From contig VBBP01000016.1 in the NCBI GenBank assembly GCA_005884195.1, positions 1 to 42,655 on the forward strand: 42,655 nucleotides of DNA, written 5' to 3'. Both the position numbers and the translations under genes were made by a program. This DNA comes from Candidatus Bathyarchaeota archaeon. Lineage in GTDB: Archaea; Thermoproteota; Bathyarchaeia; 40CM-2-53-6. The number at the start of each line of letters is the position of its first letter. Position 1 is the first letter of the stretch. Below are positions 25,061 to 34,678 of this stretch, piece by piece. Under the pieces are notes generated by a model. The model did no database searches. It was given only the letters and a program-made list of their open reading frames with translations, and was not told the DNA's origin.

Positions 25061-25857
25061 CGTAAACTTCCGAATACTGGACGTACATCACAGTCGAAGC
25101 CGCAGAATTTCTCAGAATGTACTTGGCGGCTCGACGGCAGGGAACCAGCACATTTTCCGGGTGAGTGCTTCCATAATTCGCCAACCTGCCGCGCGAGGGT
25201 CCGACACCACGAGGACAGTACGCAGGTTTCATCTTGGGAGGAATCTTTGCTCTTACAGCGTCCTACCTCGGCTATCTTGCAGTTCAGCGTAGAAGCACTA
25301 AGCGATCTCTTACGGGACGAGTAGCTCGCTATCCTTACTACCTTCCCTGCTTGCCCGTGTAACCTTTTACCTGTTAAGTAAACTCCTACACTGGCAAGTC
25401 CCAAAACCCAACGTTATCGATCCACAAGGGAGAGCAAGCGGGTAAGACAAGGAGCAAAAGGATAGGTCGAAGAGGGCAGGTCGAAGCTCAGGTCGAGAAT
25501 ATATAAGTAAAAATGAGAGTAACTCGACCTAAGTTGAGAGACTCTCTCTAATAGAGTGAGAATAGTCCATTTTCGGTTATTCCGACCTCCTTTCATTCGC
25601 TTAGAACTTAGATCATAGATTCGGTCAAACTTAGTAACGACGTTCAGGTGTGTTGTGAGAGGTTTTGAAACCTATTCTGGGTTAGTACGACTATGGATTA
25701 TACATAGATTTTTTGTAAAGAATATGCACGACTCTCGTATGGAAGAATGTTCAGTTCTACACTTCTTACCTACTAAGAAAAAACTACTAACATACACAAC
25801 ACACCAGAGTGTCGTAACAAAAGTCCTAACTGAATTCACCTCGAACGTTTAGAATTC
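25061..25857. other. Long gap with one possible gene fragment
   Basis: No complete gene is supported. From 25177 to 25362 a plus-strand frame without a start codon encodes GQYAGFILGGIFALTASYLG and YLAVQRRSTKRSL, a membrane helix plus basic tail that could be the remnant of another anchored protein. From about 25480 on the DNA becomes visibly A+T-rich. Confidence 0.4.
25177..25362 (+). pseudogene. Possible C-terminal remnant of an anchored protein
   Basis: The frame opens after a TAA and has no ATG or GTG. It encodes a hydrophobic helix followed by a basic tail, the same end layout as the complete protein at 24593-25060. It could be a decayed copy of a similar gene, or chance. Confidence 0.25.
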
Positions 25858-26370
25858 ATGTCAGGATGGTTTCTGAGGGCTACAGAGGAGCAGAAAGATC
25901 AAGCTCTCCGTAACGCTGACTCTGCACACGTTGTAGATGTTAACGACGATCCAACGTTCGACCCCAGAACTGAGGATATGCAGATTGAGAACAAGTACAT
26001 AGGATTTCTCGGGGAGCTCGTGGTCTGCAACAAATTCAATTGGATTCGACACTTTCCTCCTGGACATGATACTTTCATTCATGGATACACGGATGCGACA
26101 GACAAAGATGGTCAGAATATTGAGATCAAGACCCGACGAGCTTTCTATCCAAACCATTCTAATGATATGATGGTTCTGCAAGTTGAGGAGTGCGACTTAG
26201 CGGTCCTGCTCTTCCTGTGGGAGGAGGAGGGTTCGGGAGAGAGTTACGTCGTAGTGGTCAAGTGGTTCAATCGGTCCTTCCTATCTACTCGTTCTTGGAA
26301 CATGTGGATCAGTCGTTCGATATGGAAACAGAACCTTAGAGAACGGGAAGTCCCAAAGCGGTTCTTGTAA
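25858..26370 (+). CDS. PD-(D/E)XK nuclease-like protein
   Basis: 170 residues from an ATG. KYIGFLGELVVCNKF gives the helix with the conserved Gly-Glu. YTDATDKDGQNIEIKTRRAF supplies the D...ExK core of the PD-(D/E)XK nuclease fold, followed by a strand with DLAVLLFLW. The fold is used by restriction enzymes, resolvases and viral nucleases, and the small stand-alone form near a decayed integrase fits a viral or plasmid source. The gene lies in an A+T-rich stretch unlike its surroundings. Confidence 0.6.
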   Translation: MSGWFLRATEEQKDQALRNADSAHVVDVNDDPTFDPRTEDMQIENKYIGFLGELVVCNKFNWIRHFPPGHDTFIHGYTDATDKDGQNIEIKTRRAFYPNHSNDMMVLQVEECDLAVLLFLWEEEGSGESYVVVVKWFNRSFLSTRSWNMWISRSIWKQNLREREVPKRFL

Positions 26371-26379
26371 CCGTTATTC

Positions 26380-26529
26380 TCAAATCCCTTCAGAAGGAAT
26401 CTGCTGTTTCCATCCGTGTTCTGTGATGTATTTCTTGAGCAGTTCAACAAATCTGTGGATGTGTTGCTCTTCTATGTTGTAACTCAATAACTGACGCGAG
26501 TTATGCCAGAGTCTCAGAACATAGAGCAC
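26380..26529 (-). CDS. Possible 49-residue protein
   Basis: A GTG-started frame, preceded directly by TGA, with good protein-like sequence: LWHNSRQLLSYNIEEQHIHR then FVELLKKYITEHGWKQQ. It would form two amphipathic helices. It is convergent with the PD-(D/E)XK gene, ending 10 bases away. A CGTTTATATGAAG element (about 26617-26629) may be its TATA box. No family is recognised. Confidence 0.35.
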   Translation of the reverse strand: MLYVLRLWHNSRQLLSYNIEEQHIHRFVELLKKYITEHGWKQQIPSEGI

Positions 26530-27234
26530 TCAAAGAGGTTCTGGAGAAGTATCATCTACCCGAACCAAAGTTCTTTCGAGGGGTTTGATTTTTGAAGTTT
26601 CTGGGTTACTCCGTTACTTCATATAAACGTTCGGAGCGACCACAGGTCGAACGAAACTCAATCTCAGAGGGTTTAGACGCTTGATCTTTTGAAGCTGGTA
26701 CTATTTCTGAATAGGATATGGAACCTACGTGGCGTTTCAACTAGGCTCTGTCAGAACCATGATCGTGACATTACGAGCACCGTTATTTTCCTCACTTGTA
26801 CATCTTCGGAATTATCACACCATTAACAATGGGTCCCATTAGTGTCTACGCTGGACTCTTCCATCTCGAACAGACGGGAGCATATTCCACGGAGGCTTCG
26901 GTATCGACTGAATCCAATCCTACGTCTTTTGGCCGTCCCAAGGCAAAAAACGCGAGGTTTTCCTCCCCTTGATAATGCTCACAGCAAAGAGCTCGCAAAG
27001 GGAATGAAATAACACCGCCCGACTATTTTGGAGTTCTAGAACGAACAAACGAATTGTTGGCCCGGTTCCTCAATTGGTTTGCTGAAGGATAGACCGAAGA
27101 AATAGAACAATTGCCTTCGTGATCGCACATCAATGAATGAGGGCAAACAAAGTGAGCAGAAACCATCAAGTGTACACTCTCTAGTAACAAAGGGATAATT
27201 AGCAGTCCGAACGGGAGCGGACAACTGGAAGCAG
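26530..27234. other. Gap after the A+T-rich patch
   Basis: No gene is supported in about 700 bases. A hairpin-forming sequence with GACC-ACA-GGTC flanked by GTTC/GAAC lies at about 26630-26654, next to the TATA-like element. The remainder shows only short unconvincing frames. Confidence 0.35.
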
Positions 27235-27498
27235 ATGAGCGAAGACCTTCCTCAAGCAAAATATGTTGTGGAAGTCACTGTTCCCGAAAAAAGCCCCGCA
27301 ACGCCGAAGCAGTACGTTCAAGATTTGAAGGGGGTCGTCGGTGGCAAACAGCTGGCCAAGATGAAGAGGGAGGCAGTGGACTGTCCAGTGCTTGCAAAGA
27401 CCGTCTCTTTTGCACAGTGCTTCGCGTGTCCAAACTTTATTCGGCGTGTGAAGGGGAAGGTGGACTGTAGAGGTTTTCCTCTTACCACTTCCGCTTAA
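27235..27498 (+). CDS. Small Cys-cluster protein
   Basis: 87 residues. The C-terminal half has four spaced cysteines: VDCPVL, then AQCFACPNFIRRVKGKVDCRG. This resembles a short metal-binding or disulfide-bearing unit and the pattern (CxxCxxFxRRxxGxVxC) looks conserved rather than random. It lies 36 bases ahead of the TrmB-like regulator on the same strand, so they may be co-transcribed. The function is unknown. Confidence 0.6.
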   Translation: MSEDLPQAKYVVEVTVPEKSPATPKQYVQDLKGVVGGKQLAKMKREAVDCPVLAKTVSFAQCFACPNFIRRVKGKVDCRGFPLTTSA

Positions 27499-27534
27499 GA
27501 GTCTTCGATTTCATGGGCAAAGGCGTCTTACGGA

Positions 27535-28332
27535 TTGAATGAGGAAGCCCAGAAACTGATGGAAGAGCTCGGTTTCTCGAGAGAAGGCTGCTCAATCTAC
27601 TTCTCGCTCCTGGAAAAGCCATCCGGCGAAACCATCGAGCAGATATTGGCTCATTCAAGTTTTTCATCGCGAGAAGCTGAGAGAGCTGTGAAAGAGCTTG
27701 TTGAGAAAGGCATTGTGCGCGTTAGCAGCAACAAGCTCGAAGCGTCCGAGCCCAAGCTGTTCGTCGCAAGGATTCAGGATATGAAACGTACAGAGATGTC
27801 AAGAGATCTCGATTCGCTCAACGCAAAGAGCACACGATTGTTGTCCCTTCTAGAGCCACAGTATTGGGAGTTGCGACTCGGGGTCAAACCGGAAGATCTT
27901 CTGGAACCCTTGTCCACGCTTGAAGAGATGGAGGTTCGGACTGTAAGAGCGATCGCCAATGCTACAAGAAACGTCTCTATCTCAGCAGAGACTTTTAGCT
28001 GGTTCGGCAAAGTCAAGGAAGAACTCTATCGAGCGATTGAAAGAGGAGTCAAATTCAGGCTTCTCATGACAGCCAAGGATTCAGACGCAGCGTCTCGAGC
28101 CCGCGAAGCCAAAGGGTTGGGAATAGAGGTTCGACAACCCAGAGAAGACTGGTACCCTGTGAGAGGCACCTTGTCAGACGACAAAGAGCTGGTCTTCCTC
28201 ATATGGGCCACGAACGAGAGGGACGGACGAAGACCCAAGTTCTTCCGGCCACATTTCACTAAGAATAACGGGATGATACGAGTCTTCGCAGATGCGTTCG
28301 ACAAACGCTGGTCTGACTCAAGACCAATCTAG
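27535..28332 (+). CDS. TrmB-like transcriptional regulator
   Basis: 265 residues from a TTG start. The N-terminal winged helix (LMEELGFSREGCSIYFSLLE, then FSSREAERAVKELVEKGIVRV) is that of TrmB-family regulators, followed by a short helical linker. The C-terminal domain (VRTVRAIANATRNVSISAET, RGVKFRLLMTAKD) resembles the TrmB ligand-binding domain of phospholipase-D-like fold. Family members usually respond to sugars. The nearby sugar-nucleotide genes are candidate targets, but no operator was identified. Confidence 0.8.
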   Translation: MNEEAQKLMEELGFSREGCSIYFSLLEKPSGETIEQILAHSSFSSREAERAVKELVEKGIVRVSSNKLEASEPKLFVARIQDMKRTEMSRDLDSLNAKSTRLLSLLEPQYWELRLGVKPEDLLEPLSTLEEMEVRTVRAIANATRNVSISAETFSWFGKVKEELYRAIERGVKFRLLMTAKDSDAASRAREAKGLGIEVRQPREDWYPVRGTLSDDKELVFLIWATNERDGRRPKFFRPHFTKNNGMIRVFADAFDKRWSDSRPI

Positions 28333-28628
28333 AACATTACGACCAGTTTCCCTGGTTGCACTTTTCTGCACAGCTCCCTAGCTCGGGGTTCTCTCATGGT
28401 ATGCTAAACGTCTAAAGAATACCCTACTTTTTTGATCAGATGATTCGCTGTTCGGTATCTATTCTGGGCGAGTCTATCAATTCCCGGGAAGGTCCAGGCT
28501 TGGAACCTAGGGCGAAACTTGTCCTTTTTTTGGCAAACCCCGAACGATTCACGGCGAGCATCTGATGTCATCCCAGGTTCGCGTTCAGGGCAGATAATGG
28601 GCGATTTTTCGGTCAGAATAGTAGTCTT

Positions 28629-29987
28629 CTATCGCCCAACGGCATTCAGGACTAAGGGTCGAAACTCATCCAGTATCTCTTGGAGGTGGTCCTCAGTTTT
28701 CGCTTCTGCGTAGAGCCTGAGCAAAGGCTCAGTGCCACTAGCCCGAACGAGAACCCATCCTCGTCCTTCAAAGTCCACGCGTATGCCGTCTAGGGTGCTG
28801 GATATTCTACCTTTGAGCCTCGTCTTGAGAATATTCATTGCGTGACTCTTCGCTTCTTCTTTGCACGGGATTTTCTCCTTGACCATGTGAAACCTTGGAA
28901 GCCGATCCAATAGCTTGGAAAATGGTCTGCGATTCCTGACTATGGCGTTCACAACGAGAACCGCTGCTATGGTTCCGTCTCTGACGGGATGGTGAGGAGC
29001 GTAGAAGATGCCTCCGTTCTCTTCTCCTCCCAGCAATGCGTCTTCTTTTACGACTGTTCTAGACACCTCAATACTGCCCACCTTGGTGAGGATAAGTTTG
29101 CCTTTTCTTTTCCTGGCTATCTCAGATACTACCATCGAAGTGTTGATTGGAGTTACAATCTTCGCACCAGGATGCTTCATCAGCAGTTCGTCCTCTACAA
29201 GTGCGAGAGTCCTATCCCCGGGCTGAACGATACCTGTCTCGTCGACAAAGATTGCTCTGTCGCCGTCCCCGTCGTGAGCGATTCCTAGATCGGCCTCTTC
29301 CTCCGTCACAATATTCGAGAGGGCGCCTAGGTTTTCTGGCCGCGGCTCTGAATTCCGACCTGGGAATCCGCCATCAATTACTTCATTGATACAGATCACG
29401 CATGCTCCAAGCTTTGTGAGCAACTTGGGGGTTGTAAGTGCCGCGACTCCGTTTCCTGTATCGATGACAATCTTCAGATTCCGGATTTCATCTCTCCCGA
29501 GGACTTGACTCTCCAGCTTTTCGAAATATGGCTCTGTTCGTCCTTCGTTGATAGTACGCCGACCCGGCCGGTTACTTTCGCGCCATCCGTGTCGATGGAT
29601 TAGCAGTTCCATTTTTTCTTCTTTGGCACGAGGGATCTCGATCCCGTCAGAATCAACTATCTTGAATCCATTGTACTCTGGCGGGTTGTGACTTGCGGTG
29701 ATCATTATTCCAGCGGAAAGTGACGTGTTCTTGACCATGAACTCTAATGCGGGAGTCGTGATCAAACCACGATCATCCACATCGTTTCCTCGGGCGAGCA
29801 GCCCAGCCGCTACCCCCTCAAGAAGCATAGGACTAGAAAGGCGACCGTCTCTGCCGATCAGCACTTTATGATTAGGAAACAAAGTTCCTAGGGCTGAACC
29901 GACGCTGAAGGCCAGGCCCGAGTCTATCTCTGCGCCGGCAACTCCCCTGATGCCGTTGGTTCCGAAAAGCCTCGGTGCTCTCACCAT
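28629..29987 (-). CDS. Phosphohexomutase (phosphoglucosamine/phosphomannomutase)
   Basis: 452 residues, a complete alpha-D-phosphohexomutase. The phosphoserine loop is TASHNPPEYNGFK, the metal loop DGDGDRA, the sugar loop GGEENGG and the phosphate-binding loop RASGTEPLLR. It interconverts hexose 6- and 1-phosphates; archaeal members of this type often act on glucosamine phosphate, but the substrate is not fixed by these motifs. A nucleotidyltransferase gene lies immediately upstream (24 bases), consistent with mutase then nucleotidyl transfer. Confidence 0.92.
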   Translation of the reverse strand: MVRAPRLFGTNGIRGVAGAEIDSGLAFSVGSALGTLFPNHKVLIGRDGRLSSPMLLEGVAAGLLARGNDVDDRGLITTPALEFMVKNTSLSAGIMITASHNPPEYNGFKIVDSDGIEIPRAKEEKMELLIHRHGWRESNRPGRRTINEGRTEPYFEKLESQVLGRDEIRNLKIVIDTGNGVAALTTPKLLTKLGACVICINEVIDGGFPGRNSEPRPENLGALSNIVTEEEADLGIAHDGDGDRAIFVDETGIVQPGDRTLALVEDELLMKHPGAKIVTPINTSMVVSEIARKRKGKLILTKVGSIEVSRTVVKEDALLGGEENGGIFYAPHHPVRDGTIAAVLVVNAIVRNRRPFSKLLDRLPRFHMVKEKIPCKEEAKSHAMNILKTRLKGRISSTLDGIRVDFEGRGWVLVRASGTEPLLRLYAEAKTEDHLQEILDEFRPLVLNAVGR

Positions 29988-30011
29988 TTGCTAATCATCT
30001 CTTCTCACGTC

Positions 30012-31055
30012 CTAGCAGAGGATAACCGAGTCCGGAGGCACTACCGATCTTGCAGGGATACTTGATTGCCCAGCGATTATTGACCCACGACCGATTTTCG
30101 ATCCTCGACCGATTACGACCCTCTCACCTATGACAGCATCTTCGATAGTCGCTTTCTCACCTATCGTAGTCTCTTCAAACACTATCGAATTCTGCACGGT
30201 TGCGGAATCTCCGACAGTCACATTGTCGCTGAGAATCGTGAACGGGCCCACCTCCGAGCCCACGCCCAGGCGCGACTTTGATCCCAGGTACGCTGGCCGA
30301 ACGATGTGCCCAACCTTCTGCCTGTCGCGTTCAGATTCGCCGGACCCTGCCTCCTGCCTTTCCAAGAGTTCCTTGTTGGTTCGGACATATTCCGAAACTC
30401 TCCCGATGTCATACCAGAAGCCATGATGCATCCACGACTGCATCTTTCCGTTTTCAACTAGTCTTGGGAAAACCTCCCTCTCCAGGCTGACTGATTTGCC
30501 GATCGGAATGGAACTCATTACACGAGGACTAAGGACGTATACTCCTGCGTTTACCAGACCCGGAGATGAAAATGACCCAGATTTTTCGTCGAACTTACTC
30601 ACTATCCCGTCAGAATCGGTCAAAACTGAGCCATATTGAGAGGGGTTGGGAACAGAAACCAATGCAATTGTTGCATCAGCTTCACTCGATTTATGCAATG
30701 CCAGCATGCCAACTAGGTCAATATTACTCACAATGTCTCCATTGATCACGAAGAACGGGTCGTCCTTGCCGAGAAGATTAGATGCGAGCCGAATGGGACC
30801 TGCAGTTCCCAAAGGCGCCTCCTCAACAGAAAACACGACCCTCACCCCACCTATGCTCTGACCTACCTCGATCTTCAACTTGTCAGAAAGGTGATTTACC
30901 GCCAGGACGACCTGGTCAACTCCGCCCGAGCCTAGCCACCGAGCCATCGATTCCACGAGGGGCACGCCAACAATGGGAAACAGCAACTTTGGCTTGGAAC
31001 AACTCAGAGGCCGCAATCTTGTTGCGAAACCCCCTGCAAGTATCAAACCTCTCAA
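30012..31055 (-). CDS. Sugar-1-phosphate nucleotidyltransferase with beta-helix domain
   Basis: 347 residues. The catalytic domain starts LILAGGFATRLRPLSCSKPK (pyrophosphorylase loop), with FFVINGDIVS (metal Asp) and FDEKSG. From about 255 a left-handed beta-helix of hexapeptides (VGDSATVQNSIV, IGEKATIEDAVIGERVVIGR) follows, as in GlmU-like and mannose-1-phosphate guanylyltransferase enzymes. It probably makes UDP-GlcNAc or GDP-mannose. It is paired with the mutase gene downstream and divergent from the pantoate kinase operon. Confidence 0.9.
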   Translation of the reverse strand: MRGLILAGGFATRLRPLSCSKPKLLFPIVGVPLVESMARWLGSGGVDQVVLAVNHLSDKLKIEVGQSIGGVRVVFSVEEAPLGTAGPIRLASNLLGKDDPFFVINGDIVSNIDLVGMLALHKSSEADATIALVSVPNPSQYGSVLTDSDGIVSKFDEKSGSFSSPGLVNAGVYVLSPRVMSSIPIGKSVSLEREVFPRLVENGKMQSWMHHGFWYDIGRVSEYVRTNKELLERQEAGSGESERDRQKVGHIVRPAYLGSKSRLGVGSEVGPFTILSDNVTVGDSATVQNSIVFEETTIGEKATIEDAVIGERVVIGRGSKIGRGSIIAGQSSIPARSVVPPDSVILC

Positions 31056-31200
31056 CTAAATCATCTGGAAGCCAGTGGGCTCTCGACTCCTGAGTCCCCC
31101 CTATATTGTCTTTAGAGCCGGACACAGAATAGTTTGGAACTACCGATGTCCAAGAGAAGGGGTAGCCTGCTAAGTTGGAAGGTCGATTCTGACGGTCAGG

Positions 31201-32094
31201 ACCGGAATCTCGTTCTCTCCATGTCAAATTACTGGATTCTTTCGAATACACGATGCCCCTAAAGATCCGTTGAAGATCGGATCGACCGGCGCTGGAGTGA
31301 ACCTTCAACAGGGAGTAACCACTTCGGTAAGGATCAGCCCAGCCTCGCGAGCGAAACTTTCGATCTTGTTCAATGGCGAGCCCTTAGCTCGACCGGTGGT
31401 ATCTCGAGAGGTTGTTGCTGGCCACCTGGGAAGATCATCCGAAGTTCTACGAGTGACCGTCTCTCACAGAAGCATTCTGCCTATGGGTTGCGGTTACGGG
31501 ACCAGCGGAGCGGGAGCGCTAAGCCTATCACTCGCGCTCAATGAGGCGCTGGGTTCGAACCTAAGCCACGTCGAGGCTGCACAGATCGCTCACAGAGCCG
31601 AGGTGAAGCATAGAACCGGTCTCGGAACCGTTACTTCTGCGTTCTATGGAGGATTAGTGATCCGGAGCCGGCCGGGAGCGCCCGGATTTGCACAGGTCAA
31701 GAGGATCATTCCCTCGTCTTCGATGAGAGTTGTTTCGGGAGTGTTCGGCCCAATGTCAACAGCAGGTGTTCTGTCCAACACCGGTTTGAAGAAACGAATC
31801 AACCTATGCGCAAAGGGCCTTGTCTCTCTCCAGGTTAAGGGTCCTGAGACGGACACTTTCATCAGATTATCCCGAAGGTTCGCAGATTGCCTCGGACTTT
31901 TCTCACCGCGCTTGCGTAGAACCATTTCAAGAATGCAACGAAGACGGATCAAGTCTAGTATGATGATGATTGGGGAATCGCTCTTCACCGTGGTTCGTAA
32001 GGAGCTAGTCCCTGAAGCAACGTCAGCTATCAAACTATCAGGTCTCACTCCGGTTGTCAGCAAAATCTCTGAGCGTGGTGCAATTGTGTTATGA
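31201..32094 (+). CDS. Pantoate kinase
   Basis: Archaeal GHMP-type kinase that phosphorylates pantoate, the first step of the archaeal route that replaces PanC/CoaA. PMGCGYGTSGAGALS is the ATP-binding GHMP loop and HRTGLGTVTSAF a further family motif. The family's N-terminus (SFSPCQITGFFRI) is encoded in frame from about 31213, but no ATG, GTG or TTG precedes it after the stop at 31171-31173; the first standard start is TTG at 31270, which would remove this conserved part. The start shown is an estimate. It is first of four overlapping genes. Confidence 0.85.
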   Translation, partial: TGISFSPCQITGFFRIHDAPKDPLKIGSTGAGVNLQQGVTTSVRISPASRAKLSILFNGEPLARPVVSREVVAGHLGRSSEVLRVTVSHRSILPMGCGYGTSGAGALSLSLALNEALGSNLSHVEAAQIAHRAEVKHRTGLGTVTSAFYGGLVIRSRPGAPGFAQVKRIIPSSSMRVVSGVFGPMSTAGVLSNTGLKKRINLCAKGLVSLQVKGPETDTFIRLSRRFADCLGLFSPRLRRTISRMQRRRIKSSMMMIGESLFTVVRKELVPEATSAIKLSGLTPVVSKISERGAIVL

Positions 32095-32843
32095 GAATAT
32101 CACGTAACCACCCGCGGTTCAGATCGCTTGAGACTAGAGAGCGCCTGGTCCGAGCATTTCAGGCCGGAGTCGTGGCTCCTCAAGGGTTGATCGCTCACGG
32201 GCGCGGAGAGGCATTCGATTACTTGTTCGGTGAGATCACCCCAAAATCCTCTCAAGCGGCATCAAGAGTTGCTGCCGCGCTTCTATTGAGCGCAAGAAAC
32301 CCGGTCATATCGATTAACGGCAACACTGCGGCCCTAATTGCTCGAGATATCGTCAGGCTCGCGCATTCGGTCCCAGCTGGGCTCGAGGTAAACCTGTTTC
32401 ATAAAAGTGTGGCACGAGAGCGAAGAATCGCGTCTTTGCTCAAGAGGAACGGCGCGAGTCGTGTGTTCGGAGTGAATGCAAACTTCAGATCTAGGGTACC
32501 AGGGGTAGCGAGCCCAAGGCGTATTGTCGATGCCGAGGGAATTGGGGACGCTGATGTCGTATTGATCCCACTGGAGGATGGTGACCGAGCAGAAGCACTT
32601 AGAAAAGCCGGCAAGATGGTGATAGCGATAGACCTCAATCCGATGTCGCGGACATCTCGGGCCGCGACTATTACTATTGTCGACAACATAATCAGGGCTA
32701 TTCCGGAATTGGTCCGGGTCATCATGAAAATGAAACCTCTTTCGAGAACTAGACTGAGTGCAATGGTAGCGAACTTTGACAATGAGAGGAATCTTAGAAG
32801 AGTGATGAAGGATATGATCCGATACATGCAAGGATGGGCATAG
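32091..32843 (+). CDS. 4-phosphopantoate--beta-alanine ligase (phosphopantothenate synthetase)
   Basis: 250 residues of the archaeal PPS family, which joins 4-phosphopantoate and beta-alanine using ATP. Typical segments: RFRSLETRERLVRAFQAGVV, APQGLIAHGRGEAFDYLFGE, ISINGNTAALI, LEVNLFHKSVARERRI and VIAIDLNPMSRTSRAA. The start codon overlaps the stop of the kinase gene (ATGA), so the enzymes for consecutive steps are translationally coupled. It is full length. Confidence 0.93.
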   Translation: MRISRNHPRFRSLETRERLVRAFQAGVVAPQGLIAHGRGEAFDYLFGEITPKSSQAASRVAAALLLSARNPVISINGNTAALIARDIVRLAHSVPAGLEVNLFHKSVARERRIASLLKRNGASRVFGVNANFRSRVPGVASPRRIVDAEGIGDADVVLIPLEDGDRAEALRKAGKMVIAIDLNPMSRTSRAATITIVDNIIRAIPELVRVIMKMKPLSRTRLSAMVANFDNERNLRRVMKDMIRYMQGWA

Positions 32844-33718
32844 ATTTGAGTGGAACTTCCAACCTCGAGAGAAAGAAGGTAACGGTTGCCGACTTTTCTA
32901 AGATGAAGAATCACGATCAGCCTATTGTGATGGTAACATCGTATGACTACCCGACCTCGATCATCGCGGATGAAGTTGGCGTTGACTCGATCCTTGTCGG
33001 AGACTCTTACGGCATGGTGGTCCTTGGATACGACACGACTATTCCAGTAACGGTAGAAGAACTACTTCCAGTCTGCCAAGCAGTCAAAAGGGGATCGAGC
33101 CATTCACTGCTGATCGGCGACATGCCATTCCTAAGCTTCCAAGTCTCTGAAGAGGATGCCATAAGAAACGCGGGACGCTTCGTCAAAGAAGGAAGGATGG
33201 AAGCTGTCAAGATCGAAGGAGGAACAGAAATGGCACACATGGCCAGGGCAGTCACGAAGGCAGGTATACCTGTACTCGGCCATATTGGCATAACCCCACA
33301 AACCGCAACCCTTCACGGAGGCTATAGAATCCAAGGCAAGAACGCTGACTCTGGCGAGCGGCTGATCGAAGATGCAAAGTCATTGGAAGACGCAGGAGTT
33401 TTCGGGATTGTCCTTGAGATGATAACAGAAGAAGTGGCCAAAGTCATCACAAAGACAGTCTCGGTCCCAACAATAGGCATTGGTTCAGGAAGATACTGCG
33501 ATGGTCAGGTGCTGGTATTGCATGACATTCTAGGGCTCTATCCAAGATTCCTGCCGAAATTCGCGAAACGATACGTCGACCTTGCCTCGACGATAAAAGC
33601 CGCCGTTGCAGATTACGCATCAGAAGTCCGTAGGGGCGGTTTCCCCGAAGAAAGGCACGTCTTCAAAATGGACGACACGGAACGAGTTAGGATGGATTCG
33701 CGCCAGAAGAAGTCCTGA
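32834..33718 (+). CDS. panB: 3-methyl-2-oxobutanoate hydroxymethyltransferase
   Basis: 294 residues. PanB adds a hydroxymethyl group from methylenetetrahydrofolate to ketoisovalerate to give ketopantoate. Metal-binding residues are in VGDSYGMVVLGYDTT and IGDMPF, the catalytic Glu and surroundings in VKIEGG, and the family block HIGITPQ and IGIGSG then CDGQVLVLHDILGLYPRF are intact. It overlaps the PPS gene by ten bases. Part of a compact operon covering ketopantoate to phosphopantothenate. Confidence 0.95.
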   Translation: MGIDLSGTSNLERKKVTVADFSKMKNHDQPIVMVTSYDYPTSIIADEVGVDSILVGDSYGMVVLGYDTTIPVTVEELLPVCQAVKRGSSHSLLIGDMPFLSFQVSEEDAIRNAGRFVKEGRMEAVKIEGGTEMAHMARAVTKAGIPVLGHIGITPQTATLHGGYRIQGKNADSGERLIEDAKSLEDAGVFGIVLEMITEEVAKVITKTVSVPTIGIGSGRYCDGQVLVLHDILGLYPRFLPKFAKRYVDLASTIKAAVADYASEVRRGGFPEERHVFKMDDTERVRMDSRQKKS

Positions 33719-33722
33719 GACA

Positions 33723-34655
33723 TTGCGCTTCGCCATAGTCGGTGCAGGGGCTATTGGCAGTCTATTTGGCGCAAGGTTAAGCTTAGCCGGGCACGATGTA
33801 GTACTGACACATCGAAACCGGTCTATTGTTCGAACAATCCAGAAAAACGGGGTTAGTCTTCGAGAGCTTGATGGAACGGTCAGCAGGGTTCGCGTGCCGG
33901 TTCGAAAAGGGCCCGCCAAGCTGTCTGGAACCGAAGTTCTGATTGTCGCCGTGAAAGCCTACGACACGAGAGAGGTAGCGGAAAGCTATCGCAGGTTGGT
34001 ACCTCTTGAGACAACGATATTGAGTCTTCAGAACGGATTGGGCAACGTTGAGACGCTGCGATCGAGGTTCAGGAACGATATTCTTGCAGGATCTACCACG
34101 GAAGGGGCGCTGCAGTTGGCTCCAGGCTCTTTGACGCATACGGGCGCAGGCTCGACTATCATTGGAGCCCTACAGCCGAGAAATTCAGGCAAAGCCTCTC
34201 GCATCAACATTGCATTCAATGCCGCGGGATTCCCTACAAAGACTAGTTCGAACATTCTGGGAGTGCTGTGGGCCAAAGCCATAGTCAACGCTGCGATAAA
34301 TCCGCTCACAGCCTTGACCAGACTACCTAACGGTGCACTTGTAAAGAACGCAGCGATTCAAGAGATAGCCCTGAGAGTCATTGACGAGGGGACATTGGTT
34401 AGCCGCGCTGCACGTATCAGGCTAGTTGGAAACCCAAGAAAACTCTGGCGGAGAATCCTGTTGTCAACCAAAACCAACAAGTCCTCAATGCTCCAAGACA
34501 TAGAGAGAGGTAAGATGACCGAGATTAGACAGTTGAACGGCGCAATCCTCTCACATGGAAAAAAGACACACATCAAGACCCCTGTCAATGGGATCTTGAC
34601 GAAACTAGTTTTGGCGTTAGAGGAATCATTGAAGATGACGACGCCGAAGGCCTAA
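33723..34655 (+). CDS. panE: 2-dehydropantoate 2-reductase
   Basis: Reduces ketopantoate to pantoate with NAD(P)H. LRFAIVGAGAIGSLFGARL is the dinucleotide-binding loop, VKAYDT holds the Lys, LSLQNGLGNVETL and WAKAIVNAAINPLTAL are the family blocks, and SSMLQDIERGKMTEI and LNGAIL the C-terminal helix. I chose the TTG at 33723, four bases after the PanB stop, because the Rossmann strand starts there; the longer open frame overlaps PanB without homology. It is the fourth gene of the CoA operon. Confidence 0.93.
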   Translation: MRFAIVGAGAIGSLFGARLSLAGHDVVLTHRNRSIVRTIQKNGVSLRELDGTVSRVRVPVRKGPAKLSGTEVLIVAVKAYDTREVAESYRRLVPLETTILSLQNGLGNVETLRSRFRNDILAGSTTEGALQLAPGSLTHTGAGSTIIGALQPRNSGKASRINIAFNAAGFPTKTSSNILGVLWAKAIVNAAINPLTALTRLPNGALVKNAAIQEIALRVIDEGTLVSRAARIRLVGNPRKLWRRILLSTKTNKSSMLQDIERGKMTEIRQLNGAILSHGKKTHIKTPVNGILTKLVLALEESLKMTTPKA

Positions 34656-34678
34656 GAGGCGTCGAAAGGACAAAGCAT

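Noticed and set aside
25655-25852. 65-codon frame in the A+T-rich patch
   Set aside because: It has no motif, start signal or regular composition.
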